From NCBI GenBank assembly GCA_963833585.1, contig CAWHYF010000003.1:62001-126000 (forward strand): a stretch of 64,000 nt of DNA. The letters are read 5' to 3'. Made by a program: the position numbers and the translations under genes. Of this stretch, positions 1-9,087 are shown piece by piece (positions within the stretch are counted from its first letter, which is position 1; each line of letters opens with the position of its first letter). This stretch comes from Bog-756 sp963833585 (lineage in GTDB: Bacteria > Actinomycetota > Acidimicrobiia > Acidimicrobiales > RAAP-2). The notes beneath the pieces are model-generated. The model was given only the letters and a program-made list of their open reading frames with translations, had not been told where the DNA came from and searched no databases.

Positions 1-437
1 GCCTGCATGCACAAGATGTGCTCCCGGGCCACCTCCCGCCTCAGGGCGAAGTCCACGCCGTGGTCGGCCGCCTCGGACCGGTTCCACCCGAAGCCGGTGC
101 CGAAGACCACCCGCCCCCCGCTCAGATGATCGAGGGTGGCGATCTGTTTGGCCAACACCACCGGGTCGTGCTGGGCGGCCAGCACCACACCGGTACCGAG
201 CAGGATCCGCTCGGTCACCGACGCCGCGGTGGACAGGGCGACGAACGGATCGAGGCTGCGGCGGTAGTCATCCGGGTGCACTCCTTCCACCAGGGCCGGA
301 GGGACGTCCTCCCGCACCGGCAGGTGGGTGTGCTCGGGGAGATAGAGGGAGTGGAAGCCACGTTCTTCGGCCGCCCGGGCCAGGTCGGCCGGCGCCATGT
401 CCCGGTCGGTGAGGAAGGCGGTGACCCCGAGGCGCAC
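1..437 (-). CDS. LLM-class F420-dependent oxidoreductase, partial (C-terminus outside window)
   Basis: Minus-strand frame open from a GTG at 437 to the window edge, giving 145 N-terminal residues with no stop. The start reads MRLGVTAFLTDRDMAPADLA, followed by LYLPEHTHLP, a TERILLGTGVVL strand and the TLDHLSGGR/GTGFGWN segment, the standard order in luciferase-like F420 oxidoreductases. It begins 3 bp after the stop of the upstream enoyl-CoA hydratase in the same frame, so it is the distal gene of a six-gene minus-strand operon. Members use F420H2/F420 for hydride transfer; the substrate cannot be told. It is the alternative reading of a region whose opposite strand also stays open because of GC bias. 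Confidence 0.85.
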   Translation of the reverse strand, partial: MRLGVTAFLTDRDMAPADLARAAEERGFHSLYLPEHTHLPVREDVPPALVEGVHPDDYRRSLDPFVALSTAASVTERILLGTGVVLAAQHDPVVLAKQIATLDHLSGGRVVFGTGFGWNRSEAADHGVDFALRREVAREHILCMQ

Positions 438-440
438 CGC

Positions 441-1205
441 TCAGCGCCTCAGCCGGTCGGTGAGACCTGGGCCCGGATTGGCCTCGGGGTCGGCGAAGAG
501 GGCGGCGAAGGCAGACTCCTCCCGGACCCGGGCGGCTTCGATGGCCGGGCGCCGGGCCTCCATCATGAGGCGCTTGATCCTTCGGGTGGCCGGTGCCGGG
601 AAGGTGGCGATCGACCGGGCCAGGGCCAGGGTCTCGTCGACCACGGTTCCTTCGGCGCACACCCGTAACGCCAGGCCGGCTGCCACCGCCTGGTCGGCGT
701 CGATCCACTCCGAGGCCAACAGCAACGCCGAGGCCCACTGCCACCCCAGTCGCTCCGGTAGCAGCCAGCTGCTGGCTGCTTCGGGAGGCACGCCCATCTC
801 GGCGAACGGCGCCCGCAGCCGCGAGCCTCGCTCCATCAGCACCAGATCCACATGGCCGAGCAGGGTGCATCCGAGCCCCATGCCCACCCCGTGCACCGCG
901 GCCAGGAGCGGCTTGTCGAACGCCACCACGGTGTCGAGCAGGCCCCGGAAGCCCGACCCGGCGTCGGCTCCGGCCGCCCCGGTGGCGATGGCCGCCATCT
1001 CGCGGAGGTCCTGACCCGAGGTGAAGGCCTGGCCGCGGCCGGTGAGCACCACGGCATGGAGCCGGTCGGTATCGAGGGCATCGACCAAGGCGTCGTCGAC
1101 GGCCCGGTACATGGCCGAGTCGAAGGCGTTGCGGACCTCGGGTCGATCGAAGGCGATCAGGCGCACACCGCCCTCATCCTCGATGTCGATCCGGTGGTCG
1201 CTCAC
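441..1205 (-). CDS. enoyl-CoA hydratase/isomerase family protein
   Basis: Crotonase fold, 254 residues from GTG 1205. RLIAFDRPEVRNAFD (substrate strand), the AFTSGQDLREM oxyanion-hole loop, VHGVGMGLGCTLLGHVDLVL and the FAEMGVPPEAASSWLLPERLG segment are all in family order; the Glu of PPEA occupies the usual catalytic region. The frame could start further upstream (GTG/ATG near 1265), but that would overlap the preceding SDR stop at 1234, and 1205 gives the family's normal N-terminus. Likely hydrates or isomerises an enoyl-CoA in beta-oxidation-type chemistry with its operon partners. Cytosolic. Confidence 0.88.
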   Translation of the reverse strand: MSDHRIDIEDEGGVRLIAFDRPEVRNAFDSAMYRAVDDALVDALDTDRLHAVVLTGRGQAFTSGQDLREMAAIATGAAGADAGSGFRGLLDTVVAFDKPLLAAVHGVGMGLGCTLLGHVDLVLMERGSRLRAPFAEMGVPPEAASSWLLPERLGWQWASALLLASEWIDADQAVAAGLALRVCAEGTVVDETLALARSIATFPAPATRRIKRLMMEARRPAIEAARVREESAFAALFADPEANPGPGLTDRLRR

Positions 1206-1233
1206 CGTCGGGGCACCGGGCGCGCCGCGGCCC

Positions 1234-2034
1234 TCACGGCCGCACCACCTGTCCGCCGTCGACATTGAACACGTGTCCGGTGATCCAGGACGCCTGGTCG
1301 GACAGGAGAAAGAGGCACATCCCCACCAGGTCGGTGGTCACTCCTTGTCGCTTCAGTGCCAACCCGGCCAGGATCGGCTTCATGAAGGCGTCGGGCACCA
1401 CCGTCCGGGAGGCTTCGGTGTCGATGGGCCCCGGGGCGATGGCGTTGATCCGGATGTTCCCACCACCCAGCTCGTGGGCCATCTGCTGGGTGAGCGAGTT
1501 GACCCCGGCCTTGGCCAGTCCGTAGAACCCGGCGTAGAGGTAGGCCGCGGTCGACGACTGGTTGACGACGGCCCCGCCACCCCGCTCCTTGAGGGCCGGA
1601 TAGCAGGCCCGGACACAGTTGAGGGCCCCGAGCAGGTTGACCGACAGGAATCGGTTCAGATACTCCCAGTCCACGGTGAGCAGCAGGTCGAGCTGCATAC
1701 CCCCGAAGATGGCGGCGTTATTGACCAGGTAGTCGAGGCCCCCGAACCGTTCCACGGTGGCCTCGGCCATGGCCCGCGCCGAACCGGGGCCGGCCACGTC
1801 CACGGCCACCGACTCGGCCGTCCCCCCGGAGCGGCGGATGGACTCGGCCACCTCGGCGGCCTTGTCCCCGGCGATGTCGGCCACCATCACCGAGGCGCCC
1901 GCCGCGGCCAGGGCCTCGGCGTAGGCCTGGCCGATCCCGCCGCCCGACCCGGTCACGATGGCCACCTTGTCCGAGAAGTCGAATCGCACCATCGGGTGGG
2001 GGTCGGTGGCAGCCCCACCGTTCGGGGAACTCAC
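1234..2034 (-). CDS. SDR family NAD(P)-dependent oxidoreductase
   Basis: Classical short-chain dehydrogenase: TGSGGGIGQ nucleotide loop, VADIAGD, LVNNAA, the NQSSTAAY strand with catalytic Ser/Tyr and the Y-G-L-A-K tetrad Lys, and the C-terminal ITGHVFNVDGG. GTG 2034 was chosen as start because an AGGAGG-type ribosome site lies about 5 nt upstream and the GTG overlaps the preceding TGA by 4 bp (GTGA); an ATG at 1992 immediately before VRFDFSDKVAIVTG has no such site. About 266 residues. Corresponds in gene order to Rv0769 of M. tuberculosis. Substrate unknown. Confidence 0.88.
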   Translation of the reverse strand: MSSPNGGAATDPHPMVRFDFSDKVAIVTGSGGGIGQAYAEALAAAGASVMVADIAGDKAAEVAESIRRSGGTAESVAVDVAGPGSARAMAEATVERFGGLDYLVNNAAIFGGMQLDLLLTVDWEYLNRFLSVNLLGALNCVRACYPALKERGGGAVVNQSSTAAYLYAGFYGLAKAGVNSLTQQMAHELGGGNIRINAIAPGPIDTEASRTVVPDAFMKPILAGLALKRQGVTTDLVGMCLFLLSDQASWITGHVFNVDGGQVVRP

Positions 2035-2450
2035 GACCCCTCCTGGCCCCGGCGCTGGCCGATGACCCTCTCGGCCACCGCGTTCACCTGGGTCGACAAC
2101 GGCCACCCGATGTAGTGGGTCAGGTGGAGGACGGTCTCCCGGACCTGCTCCTCGGTCAGCTCGCCCCGCTCCAGGGCCGACCGGAACTGGATCTCGATCA
2201 GGGACGACTGGCCCAGGGCGGCCAGTACACCGATGGTCATCAGGCGTCGGTCACGGTTGTCCAGGGCCGGCCTGGTCCACACCGTCCCGAACAGGTGGTC
2301 GACGGTGAAGGCGGCGTACGGCCCGGGTAGGTCGTCCGGGTCGACGGAGAATCCGTAGACCTCCTCCATCTTGGCGATGCCCTGCGCCCGGACCGAGGCC
2401 GGGTCCCGCCCCCCCTGCTCCGCATGGCCGTGGGCCTTCTCGACGCTCAT
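2031..2450 (-). CDS. carboxymuconolactone decarboxylase (CMD/AhpD-like) family protein
   Basis: 139 residues from ATG 2450 (MSVEKAHGHAEQG). The region TRPALDNRDRRLMTIGVLAALGQ, the ERGELTEEQVRETVLHLTHYIGWP block and the closing AERV helix are characteristic of the all-helical CMD family. The AhpD CxxC pair is absent, so peroxidase activity is not expected. It sits 25 bp downstream of the aldehyde dehydrogenase stop and overlaps the next SDR by 4 bp. The equivalent gene in the mycobacterial cyp51 neighbourhood is Rv0771. Function in this pathway is inferred only from context. Confidence 0.85.
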   Translation of the reverse strand: MSVEKAHGHAEQGGRDPASVRAQGIAKMEEVYGFSVDPDDLPGPYAAFTVDHLFGTVWTRPALDNRDRRLMTIGVLAALGQSSLIEIQFRSALERGELTEEQVRETVLHLTHYIGWPLSTQVNAVAERVIGQRRGQEGS

Positions 2451-2475
2451 CGTTGCCACCCTCCCCCGGGCCGGA

Positions 2476-3955
2476 TCACGCCGGCTCGGCGATCGACTTG
2501 GTCTCGAGGTACTCCTCGAAACCGGCGACACCGGACTCCCGCCCGACGCCGGACTGCTTGTACCCCCCGAAGGGGACGTCGGGGCTGAACCACAGCCCCC
2601 CGTTGATGCCGACGGTGCCGGTCCGGATCCGGCCGGCCACGCTGATCGCCCGCTCCCGGTCGGCAGACCACACCGAACCGGAGAGACCGTAGGCGGAGTC
2701 ATTGGCCAGGGCCACCGCATGGTCATCTCCGTCGTGGGGGATGACCACCAGCACCGGGCCGAAGATCTCCTCCTGGGAGACGCGTGACGAGTTGGGCAGC
2801 CCGACGATCAGCGTGGGCTCCACGAAGTAGCCGCGTTCGAGGTGCTCGGGACGACCGCCGCCGGTGACCACCGTCCCGCCCTCGTCGCGGGCCAGGGTCA
2901 GATAGCCCTCCACCCGCTCCCGCTGGCGGCCGCTGATCAGCGGCCCGCACATGGTGGCGGGATCGGTGGGGTCCCCGGCGGGCAGCTTTCCCATCACCTT
3001 GGCCGTCGACTCCACCGCCTGGTCGAAGAGTCGCCGGGGGACCAGGAGCCGGGTGGTGATGGCGCAGCCCTGACCGGCGTGGGTGCACACGGTGAAGGCG
3101 GCGGTGGCGCACGCCCCGCGGAGGTCGGCGTCGTCCAGGATGACGAAGGCCGACTTGCCGCCCAACTCCAAGAAGACCTTCTTCAGCGAGTCGGCGGCGG
3201 AGCCCATCACCCGCCGGCCGGTGGCCGTGGAGCCGGTGAAACTGATCTGGTCCACGCGCCGGTCGGCGGAAAGGAGGGCACCGACGGTGTGATCCGAGGA
3301 GGGCACGATGTTGACCACCCCCGGGGGCAGGTCGGTCTCCTCGGCGATGAGCCGCCCGAGGACCGTGGCGCTCCAGGGCGTATCGGGGGCCGGTTTGAGG
3401 ACCACGGTGTTGCCGGCGGCCAGGGCCGGGCCCAGCTTGGCCAGGTTGATCTGGTGGGGGACGTTCCACGGGGTGATGGCCCCGACCACGCCGGTCGCCT
3501 CCCGACGGACCCAGCGGTGTGACGGGATGCCCATCGGCGAGGCGACCCCGAGATCGGCCTCCCACTGGTAGCCCTCGGCCAGGTCGGCCACCCAGCCGAG
3601 ACCCTCGACCGGCGCATCGAGCTGGGCCGAGTAGGTGAAGGAGATCGGCGAACCCGTCTCGGCCACGGTCATGGCCCGGAGCTCGTCGGCGTGGGCGCAC
3701 GAAGGCGGCCTGCAGCTGGCGGAGCCCGCGTACCCGCAGCTCGACATCGGTGGACCAGGTGGTGTCGTCGAAGGCCCGGCGAGCGGCGGCGATGGCATCG
3801 TCGAGATCCTCGGCCCCGGCGTCGGCCGCCACGCCGATGACCTCCTCGGTGGCCGGGTTCACCACCTCGAAGGTCCGGGCCCGCCGCGCCGGCCGGAGCT
3901 CACCGTCGATGAGCATGCGCTCCTCGCCCGCCACCGAACTCGACCCGCTGGTCAT
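2476..3955 (-). CDS. aldehyde dehydrogenase, reading frame broken near 3697
   Basis: NAD(P)-dependent aldehyde dehydrogenase, aldA-like. The N-terminal part starts at ATG 3955 (MTSGSSSVAGEERMLIDGEL, then TFEVVNPATEEVIG) and runs to LRQLQAAF. The rest, from HADELRAMTVAETG through TPWNVPHQINLAKL, FTGSTATGR, LELGGKSAF, the catalytic AGQGC loop, QEEIFGPV and PFGGYKQSG, lies in another frame. The span is 1480 nt, one base over a multiple of three, and deleting one base within 3693-3700 restores a typical 492-residue enzyme. ATG 3955 overlaps the upstream stop by 4 bp. Either a sequencing or assembly insertion or a real mutation. Counterpart of Rv0768 (aldA). Confidence 0.85.
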
Positions 3956-4851
3956 CGGGACACCTCCCCCACGCCGAAGATCTCGTCGGTCCGCCGCGCC
4001 GTCATGAGGGCCAGGGGGAGCTCGACGTCGAGGGAGTCGGCCAGCTCGAGGGCCGCAGCCAGATCCTTGTGGGCCAGGGAGGCTCCGGCCTGCATGGCCC
4101 CGACCAGCCCCTTGTCGTCCGAGTCGGTGAACGGGGACACCGTCGGGCGGAACATGAGCCGGGAGGCTCCCCCGATGTGGACGTCGCTGGCCTTGACCAC
4201 CTCGGCCAGCTGGGCCAGGGAGATGCCGGCCGCTTCGGCCAACTGCTGGCCCTCCAAGGCGGCCAGCCACGAGCCATAGGTGATCAGGTTGCGGGCCAGC
4301 TTGGCGGCCAGCCCGGTCCCGAAGGGCCCCATCGTCACCGCCAGCGAGCTGATGGCGTCGAACACCGGGCGCACCCGCTCGATCACCGCCGGATCGCCCC
4401 CCACCATGCACACCAGGTCGCCACTGGCCGCCGCGGCCGGTCCCCCGGTGACACCGCAGTCGAGCACGGGGACCCCGAGAGCGTCGGCCTCGGCGCCCAG
4501 GGCCCGGACGCACGGCACCGAGATGGTGCTCACGATGACGATGGCGGTGTCGGGACCGGCTGCGGCCAGTCCGCCCTCCGGGCCGGAGAGCACGGCGTGG
4601 ACCTGCTCGTCGTCGACCACCGCCACCACGACGACATCAGCGCGTCCGACCAGATCCGCCGGAGAGGACGCCACCTCGGCGCGGTCTGCGTACTGTTGGG
4701 TGGCCTCCGCCCGTACGTCGCACACCACGAGGGGGAACCCTGCCCGGAGGACGCTGGTGGCCACACCGTCCCCGATGGCGCCGAGGCCGATCACCCCCAC
4801 GGTCGGCACGAGGGCGGATGGCGCCGGGTCGGTTGGTTGGTCGTTCGGCAC
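3952..4851 (-). CDS. NAD(P)-dependent 6PGDH/3-hydroxyisobutyrate dehydrogenase-like oxidoreductase
   Basis: 299 residues from GTG 4851, with an AGGGGGA ribosome site about 6 nt upstream. Rossmann motif GVIGLGAIGDGVA at residues ~17-30, then the beta-HAD family's DCGVTGGPAAAASG substrate loop (~120-133), and the KLARNLITYGSW segment with the presumed catalytic Lys. C-terminal helical domain complete. First gene of the minus-strand operon, divergent from tetR across about 220 bp holding palindromic operator-like sites. In mycobacteria the same position is Rv0770. Oxidises an unknown hydroxy acid. Confidence 0.88.
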   Translation of the reverse strand: MPNDQPTDPAPSALVPTVGVIGLGAIGDGVATSVLRAGFPLVVCDVRAEATQQYADRAEVASSPADLVGRADVVVVAVVDDEQVHAVLSGPEGGLAAAGPDTAIVIVSTISVPCVRALGAEADALGVPVLDCGVTGGPAAAASGDLVCMVGGDPAVIERVRPVFDAISSLAVTMGPFGTGLAAKLARNLITYGSWLAALEGQQLAEAAGISLAQLAEVVKASDVHIGGASRLMFRPTVSPFTDSDDKGLVGAMQAGASLAHKDLAAALELADSLDVELPLALMTARRTDEIFGVGEVSR

Positions 4852-5000
4852 TGGACGTCCCCCTGTGGGTCGTGGTGTGGTGTGGTGCGTTGGTCTGGGT
4901 GATGATGGCACGACGCCCCCGCCGACCGAATCGCCGCACCGACCCGGGTCGGCCACCGACGGGACCGGAGCCACCCCCGGCCGGGCCGGTGCCGCTGTAC

Positions 5001-5032
5001 TTGGACAGCTGTCCAGACTATAGTCCAATTCC
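5001..5032 (+). promoter_or_regulatory. palindromic operator(s) and -10 box upstream of tetR
   Basis: A perfect 14-bp palindrome TGGACAGCTGTCCA at 5002-5015 is directly followed by a second, GACTATAGTC, at 5016-5025. Outer TTGGA (5001) and TCCAA (5024-5028) also pair. TATAGT (5019-5024) fits an actinobacterial -10, putting the transcription start close to the ATG at 5033. The location between divergent operons and next to a TetR gene suggests the regulator binds here and represses both directions; that is inference. Confidence 0.6.
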
Positions 5033-5077
5033 ATGACCCCCACCAATGCGCCACCGCCCGCCCCCGGGGCCCGATGA
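5033..5077 (+). CDS. possible 14-residue leader peptide overlapping tetR
   Basis: ATG 5033 opens MTPTNAPPPAPGAR and stops at TGA 5075-5077, which overlaps the tetR ATG at 5074 by 4 bp. The ATG sits 8 nt after the TATAGT box, as expected for a leaderless transcript, while the tetR ATG has no ribosome site of its own. Translation of the short frame could therefore deliver ribosomes to tetR. It is very short and Pro-rich, so it may equally be chance. Confidence 0.3.
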   Translation: MTPTNAPPPAPGAR

Positions 5078-5700
5078 CCGAGGCCACCGTGCTCCGGGCG
5101 CACGACGGCTCGGATTTCGAGGCCACCCGCCGGCGGCTCTCGCCGCGCCAGGCCGAGGTGGTGGCCCAGCTGGTGTCGGCCACCGAGGCGGAGATCGAGG
5201 TGGTGGGCTACGCCGGTCTCACCGTCCGCAGCGTGGCCCGTCGGGCCGGCGTGGCCCCGGCCACCGCCTACAACTACTTCAGCTCCAAGGACCATCTGCT
5301 GGCTGAGGTGCTCTGGCGCCGCATGCAGTCCCTCCAACCGGCCGAGTTGGACGAGAGCCGGCCCGTGCACCAGCGGGTGGGCGCCACCGTGCGGGACATG
5401 GTGCTGTTCACCACCGAGAGCCCCGCCCTGGTCGACGCCTGCACCATCGCCCTGCTCAGCACCTCACCCGACGTCAAGCACCTGCGGGACCGGATCGGGG
5501 GCGACATCCACCGTCGGCTGGCGGCCGCCGTCGGCCCGGGGGTCGATCCCATGGTGGTGCGGGTGCTCGAGACCTCGTTCTCGGGGGCGCTGTTGGCGTC
5601 GGGCATGGGGCACATGTCCTCGCGGGACATCCCCGAGTTCGTGGCCGATGCGGCGGAGCTGATGCTCGGCGGGGGCACCACGGGGCGCCAGCACCGATGA
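5074..5700 (+). CDS. TetR/AcrR family transcriptional regulator
   Basis: 208 residues. The N-terminal DNA-binding domain shows VGYAGLTVRSVARRAGVAPATAYNYFSSK, with the GVAPATAYNYF recognition helix (~residues 59-69) typical of TetR. The C-terminal ligand domain is helical and poorly conserved. First regulator-scale gene of the plus-strand operon; its stop overlaps the P450 start by 4 bp (ATGA at 5697). Likely represses both arms of the divergent P450/dehydrogenase locus via the palindromes at 5001-5028. Positionally equivalent to Rv0767c of M. tuberculosis. Confidence 0.9.
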   Translation: MTEATVLRAHDGSDFEATRRRLSPRQAEVVAQLVSATEAEIEVVGYAGLTVRSVARRAGVAPATAYNYFSSKDHLLAEVLWRRMQSLQPAELDESRPVHQRVGATVRDMVLFTTESPALVDACTIALLSTSPDVKHLRDRIGGDIHRRLAAAVGPGVDPMVVRVLETSFSGALLASGMGHMSSRDIPEFVADAAELMLGGGTTGRQHR

Positions 5701-6896
5701 CCACCGTCAGCCAACCGGTCTCGTACAGTCCCTACGCCTACGAGATCCACGAGGACCCCTACCCGGTCTACGCCCGCCTCCGGGCCGAAGCCCCCGTGTA
5801 CCGGAACGACGAGCTCGATTTCTGGGCCCTCTCCCGCCACGAGGACGTCCTGGCCGCCTTCCGCAACCTCGATGGCTTCTCCAACGCCCAGGGGGTGTCC
5901 CTCGAGCCCAGCGCCTTCGGGCCCGAGGCCCACCGGTTCATGTCGTTCCTGGCCCTCGACCCACCCCGCCACACCCGGATGCGCTCGCTGGTGGGCAAGG
6001 GGTTCACCCCCTCGAAAGTGGCCCAGATGGAGGACCACATCCGGGCCATCGCCCTCGACCACCTCGAGCCGGCCCTGGAGCAGGGCACCTTCGACTTCAT
6101 CGCCGACTTCGCCGGCAAGCTCCCCATGGACGTGATCTCCGAGCTGGTCGGCGTGCCCCGTGCCGACCGGGTCGAGGTCCGCCGGCTGGCCGATCTGGTG
6201 GTCCACCGCGAGGACGGCCTCTTCGATGTCCCGCCGGCGGGGATGGACGCCGCCCTGGCCCTGGTCGGGTACTACCAGACCATGGTGGACGAGCGGCGAC
6301 GGTCCCCCCGGGACGACCTGACCTCGGCCCTCCTCGAGGCCCAGATCGACGGCGACAAGCTCACCGACGACGAGGTCATCGCCTTCCTCTTCCTCATGGT
6401 GGTGGCCGGCAACGAGACGACCACCAAGTTGTTGGGCAACGCCTGGTACTGGGCCTGGCGAAACCCGGACCAGCGGGCCAAGCCCTTCGCCGACCCCCGA
6501 CAGGTCGTGCCCTGGATCGAGGAGACTCTCCGCTACGACACCTCCAGCCAGATGCTGCTCCGGGTCACCCGGATCCCGATGGAACTGCACGGAAGAGCGA
6601 TTCCCGAAGGTGAGCGGGTCCTCCTCCTGGTGGGCTCGGCCAACCGGGACGAGGCGGTCTTCCCCGAGGCCGACCGGTACGACCTCGACCGGGACACCGG
6701 CCGCCTGGTGAGCTTCGGCAGCGGCCGCCACTTCTGCATGGGCGCCCCGTTGGCCCGGCTCGAGGCCCGGATCGGCCTCACCGAACTGGTCAAGCGGGTG
6801 GCCTCCTACGAGGTGGACCCCGAGGCCATCGAACGGGTCCATTCCATCAACGTCCGGGGCCTCGCCACCCTGCCGACCACGGTCACGCTGCGCTGA
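5697..6896 (+). CDS. cytochrome P450 (CYP123-like by position)
   Basis: 399 residues, normal length for a soluble bacterial P450. Oxygen-activating I-helix VVAGNETTTKL (~236-246), the K-helix EETLRY (ExxR), and the haem loop FGSGRHFCMGAPLA (~343-356) with the Cys ligand are all present. Proximal N-terminal SPYAYEIHEDPYPVYARLR is typical of class I actinobacterial CYPs that take electrons from a small ferredoxin, and such a ferredoxin is encoded four genes downstream. Start and stop overlap the neighbours (ATGA, TGATG). In M. tuberculosis this slot is cyp123 (Rv0766c). Substrate unknown. Confidence 0.92.
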   Translation: MTTVSQPVSYSPYAYEIHEDPYPVYARLRAEAPVYRNDELDFWALSRHEDVLAAFRNLDGFSNAQGVSLEPSAFGPEAHRFMSFLALDPPRHTRMRSLVGKGFTPSKVAQMEDHIRAIALDHLEPALEQGTFDFIADFAGKLPMDVISELVGVPRADRVEVRRLADLVVHREDGLFDVPPAGMDAALALVGYYQTMVDERRRSPRDDLTSALLEAQIDGDKLTDDEVIAFLFLMVVAGNETTTKLLGNAWYWAWRNPDQRAKPFADPRQVVPWIEETLRYDTSSQMLLRVTRIPMELHGRAIPEGERVLLLVGSANRDEAVFPEADRYDLDRDTGRLVSFGSGRHFCMGAPLARLEARIGLTELVKRVASYEVDPEAIERVHSINVRGLATLPTTVTLR

Positions 6897-7690
6897 TGGC
6901 CCGCTTCGCCCCCCATCCCGAACTCCGGCCGGCCGTCGTCACCGGTGCCTCCTCGGGCATCGGGCAGGCCACGGCCCGGGCCCTGGCGGCCCAAGGCCAC
7001 CCGGTGGTCCTCGGCGCCCGGAGGGTGGCGGCATGCGAGGAGACGGCGGCGGTCATCCGGGACGACGGCGGGGAGGCCGTGGCCATCCGCCTGGACCTGG
7101 CCGACGCCGCATCGGTGGAACAGTTCGCCAAGGCGACGCTGGAGACCGTCGGCTCGGTGGAGATCCTGGTGTCCAACGCGGCCCTGAACATCGCCGGCTC
7201 CGTGCTGGACACCGACCCGGAGCTGTTCGACAGCGTGCTGGCGGTCAATCTGAGCGGCACCCACCGCCTGGTACGGGCCCTGGTCCCGGCCATGACCGTC
7301 CGCGGCCGGGGCGACGTCGTGTTCGTCACCTCCGACGTGGCCGAACGGCCCCGCCCCTCGATGGCGGCCTACGTCACGTCGAAGTGGGGGCTCGAGGGCT
7401 ATGTCCACTCCCTGCAGATGGAGCTCGAGGGGACCGGAGTGCGGGCCACCATCGTGCGACCCGGTCCCACCCTCACCGGCATGGGGATGGACTGGGACCC
7501 CGAGGTGACCGGCGAGGTGATCGAGCAGTGGGCGGCATGGGGGTTCGCCCGCCACTCCAATTTCATGCGGCCGGCAGGGGTGGCTCAGGCCATCGCCGCC
7601 GTGGTGGCGCTCCCCCGCGGCACCCACGCCACCGTCATCGAACTACAGCCGGAAGCCCCCATCCGCACCGAGCCGGAGGAATCGCCATGA
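6896..7690 (+). CDS. SDR family oxidoreductase
   Basis: 264 residues. TGASSGIGQAT dinucleotide loop at ~17-27, LVSNAALN replacing the usual NNAG, and YVTSKWG with the catalytic Tyr/Lys. Lies between the two P450 genes with TGATG overlap on the left and ATGA overlap with cyp51 on the right, so the three are translationally coupled. The mycobacterial counterpart in the same slot is Rv0765c. Probably oxidises or reduces a hydroxyl/keto group in the substrate handled by the two P450s. Confidence 0.9.
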   Translation: MARFAPHPELRPAVVTGASSGIGQATARALAAQGHPVVLGARRVAACEETAAVIRDDGGEAVAIRLDLADAASVEQFAKATLETVGSVEILVSNAALNIAGSVLDTDPELFDSVLAVNLSGTHRLVRALVPAMTVRGRGDVVFVTSDVAERPRPSMAAYVTSKWGLEGYVHSLQMELEGTGVRATIVRPGPTLTGMGMDWDPEVTGEVIEQWAAWGFARHSNFMRPAGVAQAIAAVVALPRGTHATVIELQPEAPIRTEPEESP

Positions 7691-9087
7691 CCATCGCCGC
7701 AGACAGGAAGCAGCCCCCCCGGGTGTCGGGTGGACAGGGCGAGAACGGGCACCTGGAGGAGCTCCGGGTCGACCCCATCGCCCTCATGAACCGGGTCCGC
7801 CGCGAGTGCGGCGACGTCGGGGTGTTCCGCCTGGCCCAGCGGGACGTGGTGCTGCTCACCGGAGCCGACGCCAACGAGTTCTTCTTCCGCGCCCCCGAGG
7901 AGGTCCTGGACCAGGCCGAGGCCTACCCCTTCATGACCCCGGTCTTCGGCGAGGGGGTGGTGTTCGACGCGCCCCCCGAACGCCGACGCGAGATGTTGCA
8001 CAACCAGGCCCTCCGGGACAAGTTCATGCGCGGACATGCCGCCACCATTGCCGGCGAAGTGGAGCGGATGGTGGCCGGGTGGGACGACGAGGGCCAGATC
8101 GACCTGCTCGACTGGTTCGCCGAGCTGACCATCTACACCTCCTCGGCCTGTCTGATCGGGAAGCGGTTCCGCAACGAACTGGACCAACGGTTCGCCCAGC
8201 TCTACCACGACCTCGAGCAGGGCACCGATGCCATCGCCTACGTGGACCCCTATGCCCCGATCGAGAGCTTCCGCCGCCGGGACGCCGCCCGGGCAGGCCT
8301 GGTTCGTCTGGTCGAGGGGATCATGGAGCGGCGGGCCTCGGCTCCCCCCTCGGCGGACGACGAACGGGACCTGCTCGACGTGCTCATGTCCATCACCGAG
8401 GAAGACGGCTCGTCGCGTTTCGCCGCCGACGAGATCACCGGCATGTTCATCTCCATGATGTTCGCCGGCCACCACACCACGTCCGGCACCGCGGCCTGGA
8501 CCCTCATCGAGCTGCTCCGGCACGGCGACGAGCTCGCTGCGGTGGAGGCCGAGCTCGCCGAGCTCTACGCCGGGGGGGCCGAGGTCAGCTACCAGGCTCT
8601 CCGGGCCATGCCCCGGCTGGAGTCGGCCATCAAGGAGGCCCTGCGCCTGCACCCGCCGTTGATCCTGCTGCTCCGGGTGGCCAAGGAGGACGTCGAGGTG
8701 GACGGATACGACATCGACGCCGGCCAGATGGTCGGGGCCAGCCCCTCGGTCTCCAACCGGATCCCCGAGGACTTCCCCGACGCCGACGAGTTCCAGCCCG
8801 CCCGGTACCTCGAACCCCGGGAGGAGGATCGCTCCAATCCCTGGACCTGGATCCCCTTCGGTGCCGGCCGGCACCGGTGCGTGGGGGCCGCCTTCGCCAT
8901 GATGCAGCTGAAGGCCATCTTCTCCGTACTGATGCTCGACTGGGAGTTCGAGCTGGCCCAACCCTCGGACTCGTACCGCAACGACCACTCGAAGATGGTC
9001 GTCCAGCTCGTCCAGCCGTGTGTGGTCCGCTACCGACGGCGGGCGGGCGCCGGTTCGGCGCGGCCCCAAACCGGGAGCGGGGCCTGA
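7687..9087 (+). CDS. cyp51: CYP51-type cytochrome P450 (sterol 14-alpha-demethylase family)
   Basis: 466 residues. Recognisable CYP51 throughout: PRVSGGQGENGHLEELR at the N-terminus, AYPFMTPVFGEGVVFDA (the B'-helix/BC-loop signature), ELTIYTSSACLIGK, I-helix FAGHHTTSGTAAW, KEALRLHPPL (ExxR), and haem loop FGAGRHRCVGAAFA. The YRNDHSKMVVQL end is also found in M. tuberculosis CYP51. ATG 7687 overlaps the upstream stop, and the stop overlaps the ferredoxin ATG at 9087. Bacterial CYP51 can 14-demethylate sterols in vitro; the natural substrate here is unknown and no sterol-synthesis genes are visible. Confidence 0.93.
   Translation: MTIAADRKQPPRVSGGQGENGHLEELRVDPIALMNRVRRECGDVGVFRLAQRDVVLLTGADANEFFFRAPEEVLDQAEAYPFMTPVFGEGVVFDAPPERRREMLHNQALRDKFMRGHAATIAGEVERMVAGWDDEGQIDLLDWFAELTIYTSSACLIGKRFRNELDQRFAQLYHDLEQGTDAIAYVDPYAPIESFRRRDAARAGLVRLVEGIMERRASAPPSADDERDLLDVLMSITEEDGSSRFAADEITGMFISMMFAGHHTTSGTAAWTLIELLRHGDELAAVEAELAELYAGGAEVSYQALRAMPRLESAIKEALRLHPPLILLLRVAKEDVEVDGYDIDAGQMVGASPSVSNRIPEDFPDADEFQPARYLEPREEDRSNPWTWIPFGAGRHRCVGAAFAMMQLKAIFSVLMLDWEFELAQPSDSYRNDHSKMVVQLVQPCVVRYRRRAGAGSARPQTGSGA

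Noticed and set aside
5274..6842. A ~520-codon minus-strand frame opposite the first P450
   Set aside because: Shadow of the P450 coding strand; low complexity and no motif.
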